Below, one piece after another: positions 27,015-41,103 of a stretch of 64,000 nucleotides of DNA (position 1 is its first letter; each line of letters begins with the position of its first letter). The notes under the pieces were generated by a model. The model had not been told where the DNA came from and did not search any database. It saw nothing but the letters and a program-made list of their open reading frames with translations. A program made the position numbers and the translations under genes. This DNA comes from Lethocerus indicus (lineage: Eukaryota > Arthropoda > Insecta > Hemiptera > Belostomatidae), in assembly GCA_019843655.1 (NCBI GenBank), contig JACDQD010000003.1, positions 8,434,925-8,498,924 on the forward strand. Direction: 5' to 3'.

Positions 27015-27967
27015 TATTCTTTTCAAATTGCTCAATTAAAAAAAATTATAGTATCTGTTACTTTTACTTATTATTAATACTTACTGTTTATTTTAGTTAT
27101 TTATTTAATTAATTCCTAATAATATTTATAAAATTTGGCTACTTTAATTTATATTCGCATATATAGGAATACCCAATTTAAAATAAATGATTAATTTTCG
27201 CCAGATTGAATAATTAGAATTAATTTTAATATAAATTGTAAAATAGCGAATAATTTTACACGTAATTTTCCAATTTTTCCTATAAAGTTTTAATGTTAAG
27301 TAAACTAATTTGTCGTGTTTTATTCTAAAATGATATTCCGGATTCATGAAATCAAAAATTTTAACTAAGCTACACAGTATTCAACAGTTACAGAATATGA
27401 TACCGTATTATTCTCATATGATTAATCTCAGATTATTCACATATTAGTATACTTAATTTTTTCAGACAGATTGGAATATAGCATAACTAAAAATGGCTGT
27501 GAAAAAGAAAATAAAAAAATGTTACATGCCTAATAAAGGTTTCATGTCATCATGTCAAAGTTAAACGAACTAGTCAGCTGTGTGTTAATGAACAAAAAGC
27601 TGTATTTGACTAATTACAGCAAACGAACATAAGGGCAAAACACGAAGGGTTATATCGGCGAATTAAGTTTTTGAATTCTAATCGGACAACTTCACATTGA
27701 AGCAGAGCAAACATTTAAATTTGTTGTTCAGGTTCGAGGTCTGAATCTTCTTCTATAAATTCTATTCTTTTCTATTTGTATCTTGCTACTTTAATATCTG
27801 ATTTGGCATTTATCCCGAAATCCGGTATTTCAAGTACTCGAACTGTATCTTGGCTTTTGCAAGTCTACGTCGTAAATCTGGATTTTGTGCAATTATTTAT
27901 GAAATTTGTAGTACACAATTGAAATGGTATGTTGTAGTTAAGTTTTCATTTGACCGAATCATTTGTT

Positions 27968-28017
27968 CGCTAGTAAATTATCCGATTTACGCTAGTAAAT
28001 TAAACGCTAGTATTTAT
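27968..28017 (+). repeat. Three short direct repeats CGCTAGTAAATTA
   Basis: Perfect 13-bp copies at 27968 and 27990, with a diverged copy (CGCTAGTATTTAT) at 28005. Confidence 0.8.
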
Positions 28018-28129
28018 ATTGACTAATAAGCTTTAGTATTATAAATAATTAGGGGTATAAAATCAGTTAATAATCTATTAATATCATATTAGCCAACTTG
28101 TGTGACTGTTTTGGCTCGATCTTGTTAGT

Positions 28130-28350
28130 TTCATACCCGCCGATAATAGCGGTAATTGCGTGCTCTGAGCCTCTCGTTAACCAAACCTCGGTGTATTTAT
28201 ATCTTCCTTTTTAACACGTTCAGTTGTTTCTCCCTGTTTCCCCTATTATTTTTACAGTATTTATTGCCGACTTAAAATACCGGCTGTCTGCGTCGGGATT
28301 CCCCCATGCAAATAAACGACTTTGGATTGGGTTTTTATTCGGGAGTTATT
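28130..28350. promoter_or_regulatory. Candidate enhancer with octamer and TTTATTG motifs
   Basis: Contains CCGATAATAGCGG, TTTATTGCC (Caudal/posterior-Hox-like, near 28260), an exact POU octamer ATGCAAAT (near 28307), and several CpGs within AT-rich flanks. The motif mix is typical of developmental enhancers. Confidence 0.25.
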
Positions 28351-31300
28351 TACAATAGTGCAGTTGACGATACCACTTTGAGCACCTGGTTTTCATTTTG
28401 AGAAACTGGTTTTTATTGATAAAATATGAATTAATTATAGGATATTTAACTGTGTAAAATGTTCAATAAATTGATACATAATGTAATAATGGTTGGAACG
28501 GTATAACAGTTTGTTCCGCTTGTGTCCAGGAATACAATAGTCAAATCGCGTTCTAGGATCCTCGAAAATTTCTTTTCAGTTCAATCACAATTAAAAATTC
28601 TTGGTGAGTACACTATCTCCCTATGCGGTCGATAATTATGCGCACACTTTTGACGTCATTTTATGATGTACATACGCATTAGGACAAATATTTGCACCCA
28701 CCAACTGCATTACTTCGTGTACAGCCATGTGAAGAAATACTTGATTTCCATAATTATTTTTCATTACATTTGATTATCATTTCAACCCGAAGACTATGTT
28801 TTCTTACATAATTTTGCTAACAAAAGAATGTCTTAAATATAAGATATAGTTTGTTTCGTTGGAAATGTTTATTTCTTCAAGAGATTCTCGGAAGTGTGTC
28901 TCGGTCGCCTGCTTATCTGTCTCATTCCTCGCGGTCCTCTTGTAGACCAGAAATTTTGTCAACTCGCCACAATCCCTATAGTTCACGCTGATTGTAAGAT
29001 ATTACTCCAGGAGTGTTTTAAATGTAAGTAAAATTCCACGATCAATTTATTTAGGGGTACAGACATACTTTGAAACATTGAGTCACTTTACAGTTCAACA
29101 GCTGCATTCAACTTTTTCCTCCTACGTATTCTGTTTCACACATTTCGATATTTAACCCCTGAATTATGTGAAATGTATGCCTGGCTTTGACATGTTCCTC
29201 AGTAGCGGTTTCCTAGCTTCGTAGGTTATAACGTGTGCCAAAAAAGTTCAATAAACTGTGATGTTTAATATAGCTGTCTACGATATTTTACACGTAACCA
29301 ACACGTGCACAGTGTTTATTCATTAAAGTGGGATTTATAAAAATAAACGCTTCCTACTTGAGTAACAACTAAACCTTCTTTATCTAGTCCGTCAAGTGTT
29401 TGTACCGTGCCAAAGTACACAGGGCCCAGATTAGAGGCAGGATCACCCGCGCAACGATTTTTCCTCAGACAATTTCAACACTCAATAAAAAAGGAGCAAG
29501 ATTAAGATTTTTTCCTCCTTGGACCCCACGGACCTAAATTTTTCAAAAGGCCAACTGGCAAATATTCTAGGCTCAACAAGGTCCCTGTGCATTACAAACC
29601 TCCTATTCTGGTAGGTGGACCGTTTAAATAATAGTTATCAGGTTGCACTTTGCTTTAAAATGTTCTCGGATATGGCTTATTAACCGAATTTAAATTGACG
29701 TAGAATAAAGAACAGATTAGTGAACGTAGAGTTCACAATCAATAAGATGTTGTGCTTCAGACTCGGAGCAAGGTACACCCTCTGAATACCCGTCGGAGGA
29801 TAATTCACGAATCCGTAATGACTCTTATGGTAATTCGTGTGGCGATTAGAGCCACGAGCCGTTGCAAAACAACGTTGCAAATCTTTTTCGATTATCGATC
29901 TTCAAACAGACGAATGAGCCTCATCATATAAATCGAGAATTTTTGCATAATAATTTTTGTTCAAAATTAGTATTTATGAGTTGTATTCCCTGGAGACTTT
30001 CGATTGGTGAGTTTCATTGGCCCTAGTTCCTTCGCTAAGAAACATCAAGAGTGTCTCAGTTGTGTTGGAAAATCAAACAATTTATGGTTACTGTCAGCGT
30101 TATGGAGGGACGCTTATGTCTGATATAACTCCTACGAAAATATCGTCGAAAAAATTTGCTAGCTCGTATTTGTTTTTAACAAAGAAGAACTCAGAGAAGA
30201 GTTAATTGAAAACATAGATAAATACACTCAATTCCTTTCCACAAATTGTTCCGTTCCACAATTGTCACAAGTTGTTGGGGGAATTGAAGGTGAACAGGAA
30301 ACGCAGGTTCGAAGTAACGAAACTGCTTATAATGATCCAGACGTCTAGACTTAGAAAAAAAATACCATTGACTCTAAGCTCCAGTTATACTTCTGAATCG
30401 CATTAGCATTGTTCTTTGACGCCTACTTAATGTCTGGGTTGGGAGTGTGTTTTTATCACTTCGGGCAATTATAAAATTTGCATTATTTGTTTGGCACGAT
30501 TCCCGCTGAGCCCGGACGGCTATTTGTCGATTTTTCTCCGTATTCAATTACGGAAGAAATATTCGTTTCTGAAACTCCAGGTCATTTTGTTATCTCCATT
30601 CGGACTGAAAATATCTCGTTTGTTTTAAATTGGTACACCTTGGACCCGGCGTGTTATCAAATGTCTTCTTTTGGAATTGTGGAAAGTGTCCGTTAACACA
30701 TTTGTTTTAAATAATGGCAAATTCCCGTTTCAGTCGTTCTAAATATTACATCAACGAGCTCTTATCGGACTTTTGTTGATTGGCGCATTTTTCAGTTTCT
30801 TCCTGGATATAATGCGCTTTGAAATTTCTTTGCGTCCTTCACCTTTAGTCTACGGCCATCCGCGTATTTCATTCTTTTGTTCGTTAACTATCATATTCAT
30901 AGCCTTTCCCTTCTCCTGAGTACTTTTTAATATATTTAGGAAAAATTATAATAAATTAAAACCTAGTTCGATCGAGTATTGATTAATTAACAATTAATGT
31001 ACGATTTCAATTCCTCTTCTACTTACACCAGTTTCTACAGGCATTTTTCTCATTTAACGATTTATATTCAGTTAGAATGAATTAATTTTTCAAGTGAAAC
31101 ATATGGACCATTTATTAATTAAATAAATGAATGAACATAGTTGAATGAATAAGATCCTTCAACTAAAAAATATGTACGATATCAGTTCCCCTAGGAATAA
31201 CATTGGGCATCAGGTTTCGACATTCTATCTCTGGTCGGGCCTTGCCCCCTCGCCTGGTCTACTGCCAGGCAACTTCTAATGATCCTTTCCTGTGGGCTCA

Positions 31301-34300
31301 CTTAGTATAAAGTTGAAAAGGTACGTCTGCATTTAGGAATGATAGTCAGTCCTGCTTTTACCCTTTTATTAGTCGTGTAATAATTGATTAGTAGAATCCA
31401 TTTATAGTTAAAGATTACTCACGAATGATAACTTGCTTACAGTCAGTTTGGCAAGTTCAGATATTCATAACGAAGGCTTAAGCTGGATGGAAGATTCCTG
31501 GTTGCATCTTTACACAATGGTCGAATTTTGTAATTTTTCCTCGTTTAAAGACATTAAAACTTGATTATCCGCCGTAAGCTCACGACGGTAAATTTATACC
31601 GTTGACAACGCCAATCTATACATAGAATGGCCTTCTATGCTTCAACAGAGATTATAGGTTAGTACCTGGTAATATATTAAAGTGCCGCTGTCATTCTTTT
31701 CCTGGATTTCCCGATGGAGGACGCACTGTTAGGAGCGTGCAGAGGCCGCCTTGGTTACTGGTTTGTTCTTATATTCGAGCGGTACGTTCTTCAGATCTGT
31801 TCGACTCTTAAACTACAATTTTAAATAAGCAAGCAAAGCGTAAACTGGTTTATTGGTACTCGTTTCAGCGAGTGGCTCGGGCCTCTCTTCTCCCAGCGTG
31901 GTGAACAGAATCGAATGACAACCAGTTGTATAAATAGGACGGCGATTTTGTTTTTTTTTTATTTTGCTGTTTCTTTTTTCCGCCATTCTCGATACGAGCC
32001 AAGCGCAGCTCAGGGGGGACAGCTTGTATACCGTTTCCAACTTTCTCTTTTATTGCGTTTGGATGTTTATATTACTTGAATGAGTACGCAATTGAACCCT
32101 TTTCCGGTTTCATTGTGGGAGCCAACCAATCCCGGGTTGGACGTGGATTTAACCAGAAAATACAGGCCATCGACGGCATTCTGTCTAATATTTTTACTAT
32201 ATAGCATCAGTTATCAAAATCACTATTTTAATGTACTAAATTATTTATATAATACAATATAGAAACACCTATACTATTGCATCCCATACTATTGATGTCT
32301 TAAATCAGCATGAATTTATTGAAAAAATGTTGCAAGTAATAAGCAAATTAGGGATTGTGGTTATAATTATATTATACTACCCTAGGACGAAGGTTTGATG
32401 AACATTTAACTATTCAATCAAGTTCTTGTAAAAAGTTGTTTTTTCTTAGGTTTTGTTCTGAGACCATATCTTATTCCTGCTATCGTAAATAACCCTTCCT
32501 GAAGAATACAGTGAGGTATGTTATTACTGACTTGTATATTCAACCTGGCTGTATTACTGATGGAATACTAATGAAAACTAGTCTATCAAGGAACCAAATG
32601 AGAGGTTGGAAACACAGCCTTCTCTTGTATAACACTATATAGGCTACGAAATAAAATGTAGTAATATGTTGTTATATAACAAAATTAATATGTTGGGCTT
32701 TGTCATTTAGTATCAGTTCTAATTTATAGTTATGTATCATGCACAGACATGGATGTGTACAGATGTGTTACATGTGGAGACCTGAGAAAAAGGTTTCCCT
32801 GTATGTGAAAGATTAATGTTGGAAAAGGCCTGTTTCTGAAATTTATTTTTTCCAATGTAACAAGGGATCTAAAGTACTTTAGTATGAGCTACTTCTAATA
32901 TTCTTTTCTTATATGCAATTAAAAAACAAATGGGACCAGTATGTATATTTTATGTTCCCATTTGCATTGAGACTGTAATTTTAAGTGCTAATGATCTGAA
33001 ACAATATCATTATACTATGTGCATCAACAATGTGCATATAATTTATCTTGCATGTTGTTTCTAGAAAATTCAGAATTAATTATTTGAATAGCCTAAATTA
33101 ACGTATCATTAAAATACAATGTATTTAGTCACAGAAATATGCTGTTTAGTAGCTGGAAGAAAATGTCTTTACTAACAAATTATTTTATCTGTTCCTGAAC
33201 ACGTTTTTCTTGTTAGATCTATATGTACACACCTCACTATATATTTTCCTTCTTTTATGAGATATCATCTATTAAAGAAATTAAATATTAGGTTGCTTTA
33301 TATCATGCTTTATCATTTCATGTCAAACATGGTTGTAGTTTCAAGAAAACATATTTTTTTAGAATAAATTCAGGTATTCATTTTTTCAAAGGTTATGAGT
33401 TAGATCAATGCACAGGAACACTGTTGTTGTAAGAATATGTAAATGCCATTTTGAATTCTCAGTTTGTTTGACTGTGAACAAAGATGACCATTAGATTATA
33501 CACCACAAAGTATAGAGACAGTCTTTCGCTTCAGTAATAACATTTGTAAAAAATAACTTGTAGAGTACCTTGAATCACTAACGTTTTCCCTAAGTATATT
33601 TATAATTAATGACGTGACCTGAAAGACGTTTCTGGTCTTAGGCGTTATCTAGCGGACAGTCCATGAACTAAGTGGACTCCTGGAGGGAAAACTTAAGCAA
33701 TTTTAAAATTAAGTTTCCACTGTATTTCGCGATTCCTTTGCATGACAGATTGTTAAATATGTTTATTAAATCGTTTCAAGTATACATATATGGATGTGTT
33801 TTGGTTGGAATGAACCTTTATGGTCTTTTATCGTGAGGTAGTTGTTATAATGAGCAGATTTTGTTATGCTAAAGAGAATTCCTTGTGGGAATATTACGTT
33901 TTAACGGAATGTTGGAAGTACTCAAATGTTATACGAAGCGTATCTTAAATAGTAAATAGATTTATTTCAACATATGTAGTTGAACATCCAGCAATGCTGG
34001 AACTATTATCGCTCGAAATATCAGTTACAAATTGTTTTTTAGATAGGTAGCAGTGGTTTGAGATGAAGTCTTCTTAATGGATTATCTAAATTCATAGATT
34101 TTTTCTGAATCAGGACTTCGAATTAAAATTCCATATCACATCTGTTGTTTTTTAACCAACGTTAATTAAAATATTCTCTGATACTTTCGTTGAGCATTTA
34201 GTTTATTTATTAAAAAAATCAAAATTACTTTTTTAGATTTTTATTTATTAGGTAGGAACATCTTAGGAGTATATGGCTCTTTTATGTTGGTAACTGCAGG

Positions 34301-34485
34301 CTAGGGATTCTATTTCTGGAAGCTTGGGCAGGCCTATACCGACTATAGACCGCAGGGTTTATGAACTTTTACAGTCACGCCAGGTAGTCGGGGAATTCAT
34401 ACATAGTATTAACGGGTGATCACGAAAGGGGAGTTGTGGGGGCCTGAGTGGAATAACAAGGAACGATTGGGTTCCCTCACCACAT

Positions 34486-34509
34486 ACACACACACACACA
34501 CACACACAC
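34486..34509 (+). repeat. (CA)12 microsatellite
   Basis: Near-perfect CA run at the edge of a GC-richer block (34.3-34.64 kb). Confidence 0.95.
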
Positions 34510-36469
34510 TACTCAGTCGTGCCCAATAGGCAGCCCGTGCCGAGCCCGCCTGGGAACGACCTTGACGAGGGCCTCGCCGAGAAGGGACTGGGGTCGACCC
34601 CTAGACCCCGTCGACCACTAGAGAAGATGGAATCATTAAATAAACCGGAAGTTATACATTGGCCGATGTATTGTAAAAGAGTTTTTATTGCCATATAAAC
34701 GTATAAATTTGAATTTTTGTACTATGCCAACTCGTTATCACTTTGTCAATTAATCAGTTAATATAATAACTGTTATTTAATATAATTTTAATCTGCTTTT
34801 GAATCGTGAGATCGTCGATAAAACCTCATGAATTTTGAGTTGCCCTTCTGTGAAAAGGAGGACTTTCATTACCGAAGTGACTCCGAGCGTGGGATATGAT
34901 TGGTCCATAATTCTAGCTTGCCTGTTAGACTTTATTGTAGACCGTTCCCGTCCAACCTAGAACAGGTAGACCACTTTCTCCTGATGACGGTTGTTTTTGC
35001 GGCACTGAAATCGGGATCTTCGAATACTGCTTTTAAGGTTGCATTACTTCGGCTCCTAGGTCATTACAGACGGCCAGAGGAACAACAGGCACCCTACTAT
35101 TATTACTTCAGGTGGTACTATAGCTAGGTAGTGCACCTAGGTTAGTGCCGCATTTACCTGCTCGCACATAACCAGGCCCATACTATGCACCTGTGGTACT
35201 TTTTATTTATAATATCGTGCTAATTCTAAATGTATTTTTTTAATATTTGTCAAATTAAATATTTTCGGAATAATCAGTAGTCACTATAGCAGTTTAATTC
35301 ATTAAGACGCCCGTTTCCAACCGACCCTTTCATTTTTTTCTGCTATTACATACAGATTAATTTAATCTGTATTTCAGATAGTTTGGTCCATATAATGTTA
35401 TTTAGAGGAACCTATATAGGGCGAGATAGCAGTCACACGTGTTGTATCACACTTAAAATACTGGTCAGAACACTCTAGAAATCTATAAAGCTTACCAGTT
35501 TTCTAATTCTAATTTACAGTTCCTATTACGTTCATCATTGAATGGAATTGATTTTAATCTTTGGTTGTAGTATTTAAGGTAATCAGATTTTCTCGTGATC
35601 ATCAACTAAAGTATTTTTCACGGACTCCCAAGCCGTTACATTTAATTGGGCGTATATAATTTGAAATGAGTTAATGACGCGTCAGATCGCTTTGAGTGTT
35701 GGGCAATTTCATTGAAAAATTGGAGCAGTTGGTAAGCCTATTGACATATATCTTTGACAAAATTGTTTTGTTTGTGGGAAACAAAAATGAGATAATTGAA
35801 GTGCAAACAATCGACAAATAACGTCGACATTGTTAACAGTCTCAGTTAATATGATAATTGTTGACTTTCGATACGTTCGTTTCACCACGTATTATCCAAC
35901 TACATTCTATTTTTTTTTATATTTTCTAAAACAACAAATATTATTGTTGTTCCATTAATCATAACTGGAAAATAACAGATGTATAAATTGTCCAGTGTAA
36001 AGTGTTTGATACCTCTTTTAGGATACTAGCATTTTGGTTTTAAGGCGATGACACACTGTAGATATGCCTACAACTCATTGGGAATATCTGACTTAATTGA
36101 TTAATACCTTGTGTGCCTATATAGTCCATTATTCTGGAGCTGTTTTATTCAAGGTGAATTGGTTGATTTCCGAAAATACAAGAGCATGTTTTCTTATTCT
36201 TAATAATTGAGCTTAAATATTAGCCCTTGATCTAGTTTATTTATATTTAAATGCTGTAATCTAGTTATCCTACTTGGAAATATGAATTCTTAATAATTCA
36301 TTTATTTATGGAGTAATTGTTCTAAATTTAAAAGGATGCGAAATATTTCTTTTGGGGATTCGTCTTTCGAATGAACAGTTTCACGGCTTCGAGAACACTT
36401 CAGGCAAGTCACGTCCTTGAGGTATACGTGTCGGGTATCAAAAGGTAATCAAATTACCATTGATTGGTT

Positions 36470-36740
36470 TACAAACGAATATCCAAATCCTCGGCGCAAT
36501 CAATCATCCCATTTACGGCGGCGTGGGACGTATACGGGTCGCGCGGGACCAGTCGTTACCCGGCGGCGGCTTCACAATGGCCCATAATGCCCTCCACATC
36601 GCGGAACACGCTGGTCCGAGCCGAGGGAATTAGAAATGTTAATAAATACACAGTGGAAAGAAGAAGATTGATGTCGCTTCTGAATAAGGAGCGGTGCTAG
36701 ATGCCGCGAATGTCGTGGGAGCAGCTCTCAATGAAACCAG
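36470..36740. promoter_or_regulatory. GC-rich island with CAATCAATCA and CpG cluster
   Basis: CAATCAATCA near 36497 is a tandem Extradenticle/PBC half-site (TGATTGATTG on the minus strand). It is followed by a CpG-rich block (36515..36610) with GGCGG repeats and GGCCCATAATGCC. The 78-codon frame here has no domain. Enhancer-like by composition. Confidence 0.25.
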
Positions 36741-39700
36741 CTATATTTGATTCCTCCCATCCAATTGATTATTTGCTGAACTTTGTGTATTAATAACATT
36801 TATTATCATATCCCTTTAATTAGTTGGAAATTATAAATCAAAAATTCACCTTCCTTTTATCGTTGATACAAAATCTGCCCGAGCATATCTTGTATAGGGT
36901 TAGCAAGATCAGATCGCAGATGACACTAAACCGGGTACAATCGCTGTAATTGACAAAATGATCTTTAGTGGCGGTAGTTATGTTTGATTTTATCCCCTTC
37001 ACATCTCTTTGACGCTGTTGTTCTGAGTCAAGAATTTGTGTGTGTACGGAAGCATGAAGTTCGTTGTCTTCCTGGTTATCTAGAAGCCATTAATCCAATA
37101 AAATGTACTACTAGAGCCAATTGCTTATTACAGCCAGAAATCCTTATGGACTATTAATTTACTTTCAGGGAACCTACAATGCTACAATTTAAATATACAC
37201 TATAGAAGATTGAATTGGATGCAATAACGTTCTACCAAATTTGGTAACATCTCTGTGCTGTTGTTTGCCGAGAACATATATTCAACCACCTCGTATCGAT
37301 GGTATTTAACGGTTGTTATTAGCGATAAACCTGTAGTACTTTCCTGTTTTTGCATTTTGTATGTTCCTGATATAGCATGAAATTATCGCGAAAGAAATTG
37401 TGCGAATCTATAGTGTGCATCTGCATTCACTCCGCTTGATTGATGCGGGTTATGCTTGAACAAGTTCTCTGTCGGCGGCGTGATGTCACCTTGTTTGATC
37501 GAGGTTGCGTTAACGAATTCGTGGACGGCGTTCGTGTAGCGACACTCTCATCGATGACGCCAATAATGTTGTCATAGCAGCAGCAAGTGCAGCGAACGAC
37601 GTACCGCAATATAAGAAGGAAGTAGGAACTCGCAGGGCTCATTCATACGTTTGTTTAATGAATCAAAAATACGTTTGTTTAATAATACATGTTTCATGAG
37701 ATATATTTTCTTGAATGGTAAGGGCCTTCCTGGAACAGATAACAAGCGCGGATGGAAGATTTTTACGGGGCTTATACAATCGGTATCAATATTTATTTGC
37801 ATTTCACTTCTCCTTGCATGTTATCTAACGCAATTAGGCCTTGCTCGTCGCTCCCTTTGACAACGAATTGATTACGAAGAGATGGGTCGTTTACGTAAAA
37901 CTGCGTTGTTCGCCAAGTGCGGAAGGAATGTGAGCGTTGAACCGGTTCCCTCGATATGGACTCTCTCCGTGTATCCTGCAATTTCATATTCGATACTTCC
38001 GTTTATCCGCTAGCGCTAAGAAATAATAGTTAATATAACATAATCCTCATTTTATGCAATATGAAATCGTACACACATAAGTTATAACTGAGCATTAATC
38101 ATAAGTTTCGTAATATGTTATTATTACGTATAAATCCAATAAATAATACATGCAAAGGAATAGGAATATATGCATTAAATTTTTTCGGAAGTTCACAAGT
38201 CCTAAACACTGAAATGAATTAATTTATAATTCTGTTATTTCCAAAATTCTAATTTACGATAATATTTAAAATTCGCCTCATTTAAATAAATTATGGGTGA
38301 AATGGAATCTGGAAAACGCATAAAGAATTCAATAGATTTCAGGTGACATTCCCTGCGGTTCATAAGACGAAAGGTACTGTCTTCAGTTATATTAATCTAC
38401 ACTAAACTTTACTTTTATTGATTAATTACCGTACTATATGATGCGATGAAACGCATGCAGTGTTGAAAAGTGTGCGAAATTTGTTAACTGTCAAAAGCTT
38501 AGAAGCAGACATATGTAAATGAATAAATGAAGAGCATTTATCAAGTTCAGCTGACCTTAACGTACGTAGATCCGTTATTTGAAATGTTGATTTTCATATT
38601 CAGCTTTGAATACTGATATTCATCGAACCTCCTACTACTCATTAAGAGCAAGTGAAAGATTTAGTGATTAACGTAAGCTCGTGCGATCCAGAGACTCTAT
38701 TTACTGAAATGAGATTCTCTCTATACTAAAACTGTATATTTCGAAGTTTTTAATCGTACTAATCTATTTTAAATGTTGCATAATTTCATGAGAAAATCGC
38801 ATAATGACAAGATATAAAAGCTGCGTTTGTAGGTTGTAGAGTGATGTAAGTTAACAAATAACAGTAGGATCGTTAGTAACAGTCAAGTTGTATACTGCGT
38901 AGACGTTACAACTCCGGTAAGAGAAGCTAATTTAAATAAACGCTATAATTAAAATATCATGGTAAAGCTCACTATGACTACACGGATCTTTCGTGCTATA
39001 TTAATTCTATTGTAGAAAGAAGGAAAAGGTCTTGTAACACGGCGCAATACTGATTTAAATTTCAAATCGGATAGTGTCGTCTAGTCCATGACCTTTACGG
39101 GGTTAACATTTTAATTTTTTTTCCTTCTATATGAAAGCCATTTAATATTTAAAGTTGTTTCCCATCGTTTACCACGCCCCGGTAGTATGTTCTGGGCTCT
39201 GATGTCGGTTTAGTTTTCAGATCATTAACCGGTTATCTCGAACCTCCTGGATCTCGTCAATCCTGTCAGCGCTCCCTCCTCCTTAACCCCTTCTATTCTG
39301 TATAGAGTTACTGTTTTACTGAGTAGGTTCGAAACACCGAAACACATAGAAATCTAAAGTATAAATTGGATTTTACTGCCGAAAATCCCTAATTTGTTGA
39401 CACCTGATGAATTGTTCATTGGCTGATGTTAAAATACAATATTTCTTTTTAATTTACGGAATGAGTCACTATATTGAGCCCCAACATGCTGTGAATGTAT
39501 AGACGAATGGAAGTTGCATTTATTTCAAATAATTTTCAAAATCCGTCCTGAAGATTATATTTGTCATATTTATCGTCTTAATTTTTTCCTAGCATCCTAG
39601 GGTACGGTCGTCAGCAAAAAGAGACAGGTACTCTCACAAATTTAATTTGAAAATAAATGAAATTTTCTTGAGCTTCCACTCTCTTGAGATAAAACTATAT

Positions 39701-40590
39701 TAATTTTTTCCATTTTACACGTTAGTTCCCACGTGTCTTTCAAATTCTTTTTACATTTTGAAGTATATATTTTGATATTCTTTAGGCATTGTACCGTACT
39801 TTGAACGTCGAATATTATATATTATTATACATATAACTGACCTTTTTTTTTAACTGAAAACAAAATCGGGTGGTGTGTAAAGTAACAGGTTTATTGCTGA
39901 GAGTGAATGAAAAAAGTGTCGTTGTCCCTGAATGTTTTTTGATTCCATTTGCGCCCGTTAGATTGAGAAAGGGAGGTAAAAATGTCTTTATACGTACCAG
40001 TGACTTCATTGGTACTTGGTGGAATGGTACTGAATAAAACTACAAGAATATATATTTTTAAAAATAATTTGTATAATTATTAATGTGATATTTCATTATA
40101 CTAGATTTGGTCTGATTTAATAAGTGTTTATCATCACAACGCTGCAGGTGCTCTATGTTTATAAGTTATCGATGTTGGCTTATATAATGACTAAAATTAC
40201 AAGCAAACGTATGTAGGACAGGAGAATTACATTTTATTTTCAACCGAATTTCTGAATGATTGGTCTTTTTAAATATTATTTTAGTTTTTTAATCATTACG
40301 GATAATAGAGCCTGATGCTATAAAATATTCGCTTTTGGTTATTAATGATTTTTGAGTAGTTTTTATGATAAATTTGTTTCAATATTCAGGGCTTTGAAAT
40401 TTATTATCACTAACAATTTTCACAGGACTATGATAAACCCAATAAGTCAATTTTCGCAACTTGAAAATATTGTAGTAGATACTTTATATTTAAAATACGT
40501 CAATTATTTTTTATCTTATGAACACATGCAGCAAGATTATGTGTGGTTAATGGAAAGCAATCGTTAAATCGACAATTTGCAAGGCAAATG

Positions 40591-40973
40591 TTGGGCAGAA
40601 GAGCCATGCGGTAGTGGTGGTGTGGCGGGCGGGGAAAAAGGGAAAAATTCCCCGCAGCGGGGATATTTGGTGAGTGGACAGGGCGTGTGGCCAGTTTGAC
40701 TCGGGTGCCGCTAGCCAGCACTGGCAGCAGTCGAGTCCCTGTTTTTAACGCGGCGTTCCACTCAATATCGGGCCTATTATGTTTAGTATCTCGTCTCGTT
40801 TTTATCTCGATTTATCGCACGGGTTCGATAACATGTCCTCAGTAGTCGCCGGCATATAGCACGGGAGTCGGCGGTCGCAGCAGCGTTTCCGACACGCGAG
40901 TGTTCGGTTCAGATTTGTTTTATTTCTACTACAGAATTGTTTCTTCCGTAGTTTCATAATTACATCTGTATTT
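40591..40973 (+). promoter_or_regulatory. Proximal promoter and 5' UTR of foraging
   Basis: A GC- and CpG-rich block directly upstream of the first coding exon, in sharp contrast to the AT-rich DNA before 40560. It contains an arthropod initiator match TCAGT at 40839..40843, putting a possible +1 at 40841 with a 133-nt 5' UTR. RGWYV matches downstream lie at +26 and +33, not the canonical +28, and I see no well-placed TATA box. An alternative is that the coding exon is internal: a good acceptor, TTTTATTTCTACTACAG, ends at 40934 and would allow splicing from a distal 5' UTR exon. Both may be used. A 15-bp GC palindrome (TCCCCGC-A-GCGGGGA) sits at 40649..40663. Confidence 0.5.
40918..40934 (+). 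other. Candidate 3' splice acceptor in the foraging 5' UTR
   Basis: A pyrimidine-rich run ends in CTACTACAG, followed by AATTG, 39 nt before the first coding ATG. It has the form expected of a 3' splice site and would let distal noncoding first exons join the first coding exon. It could also be chance inside a contiguous 5' UTR. Sequence alone does not decide. Confidence 0.4.
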
Positions 40974-41103
40974 ATGCGTGTGTGTTTCGGTTCTCTGTGC
41001 TTCACTTCTGGCCCCGGCGTCGAGGAAGGGGAAGAGGGAAGCAACAGTCAGAGGATAGAAATGGATAACAGTAGCCAGAATGTCATCACGAAAGAAGGAA
41101 CAG
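40974..41103 (+). CDS. for: foraging (cGMP-dependent protein kinase), first coding exon
   Basis: This exon encodes residues 1-43 plus the first base of codon 44 of an insect PKG, a cytosolic Ser/Thr kinase activated by cGMP. The peptide opens MRVCFGSLCF, runs through an acidic Glu/Gly stretch (residues 16-22), and ends ITKEGT. The opening matches the MR-x-CF-x-x-LCF start of a Drosophila foraging isoform as I recall it. The donor is CAG|GTCTGT at 41104, matching consensus except at +3 and +4. Phase is 1: the trailing G joins AC at 55616 to make GAC (Asp44), followed by the MGNAMRLLELQ zipper start. ATG 40974 is the first in-frame Met; an in-frame TAG lies at 40857..40859. Its context is weak (T at -3), and a second in-frame ATG at 41061 (Met30) has a stronger one. 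Unspliced read-through would stop at 41124. The two conserved Cys (4 and 9) could be lipid-modified or redox-active, but nothing here shows that. Confidence 0.85.

Noticed and set aside
40802..41044. 80-codon minus-strand frame over the first coding exon
   Set aside because: Shadow of the GC-rich sense exon and its 5' UTR. The sense strand has the conserved start and the phase-compatible donor.
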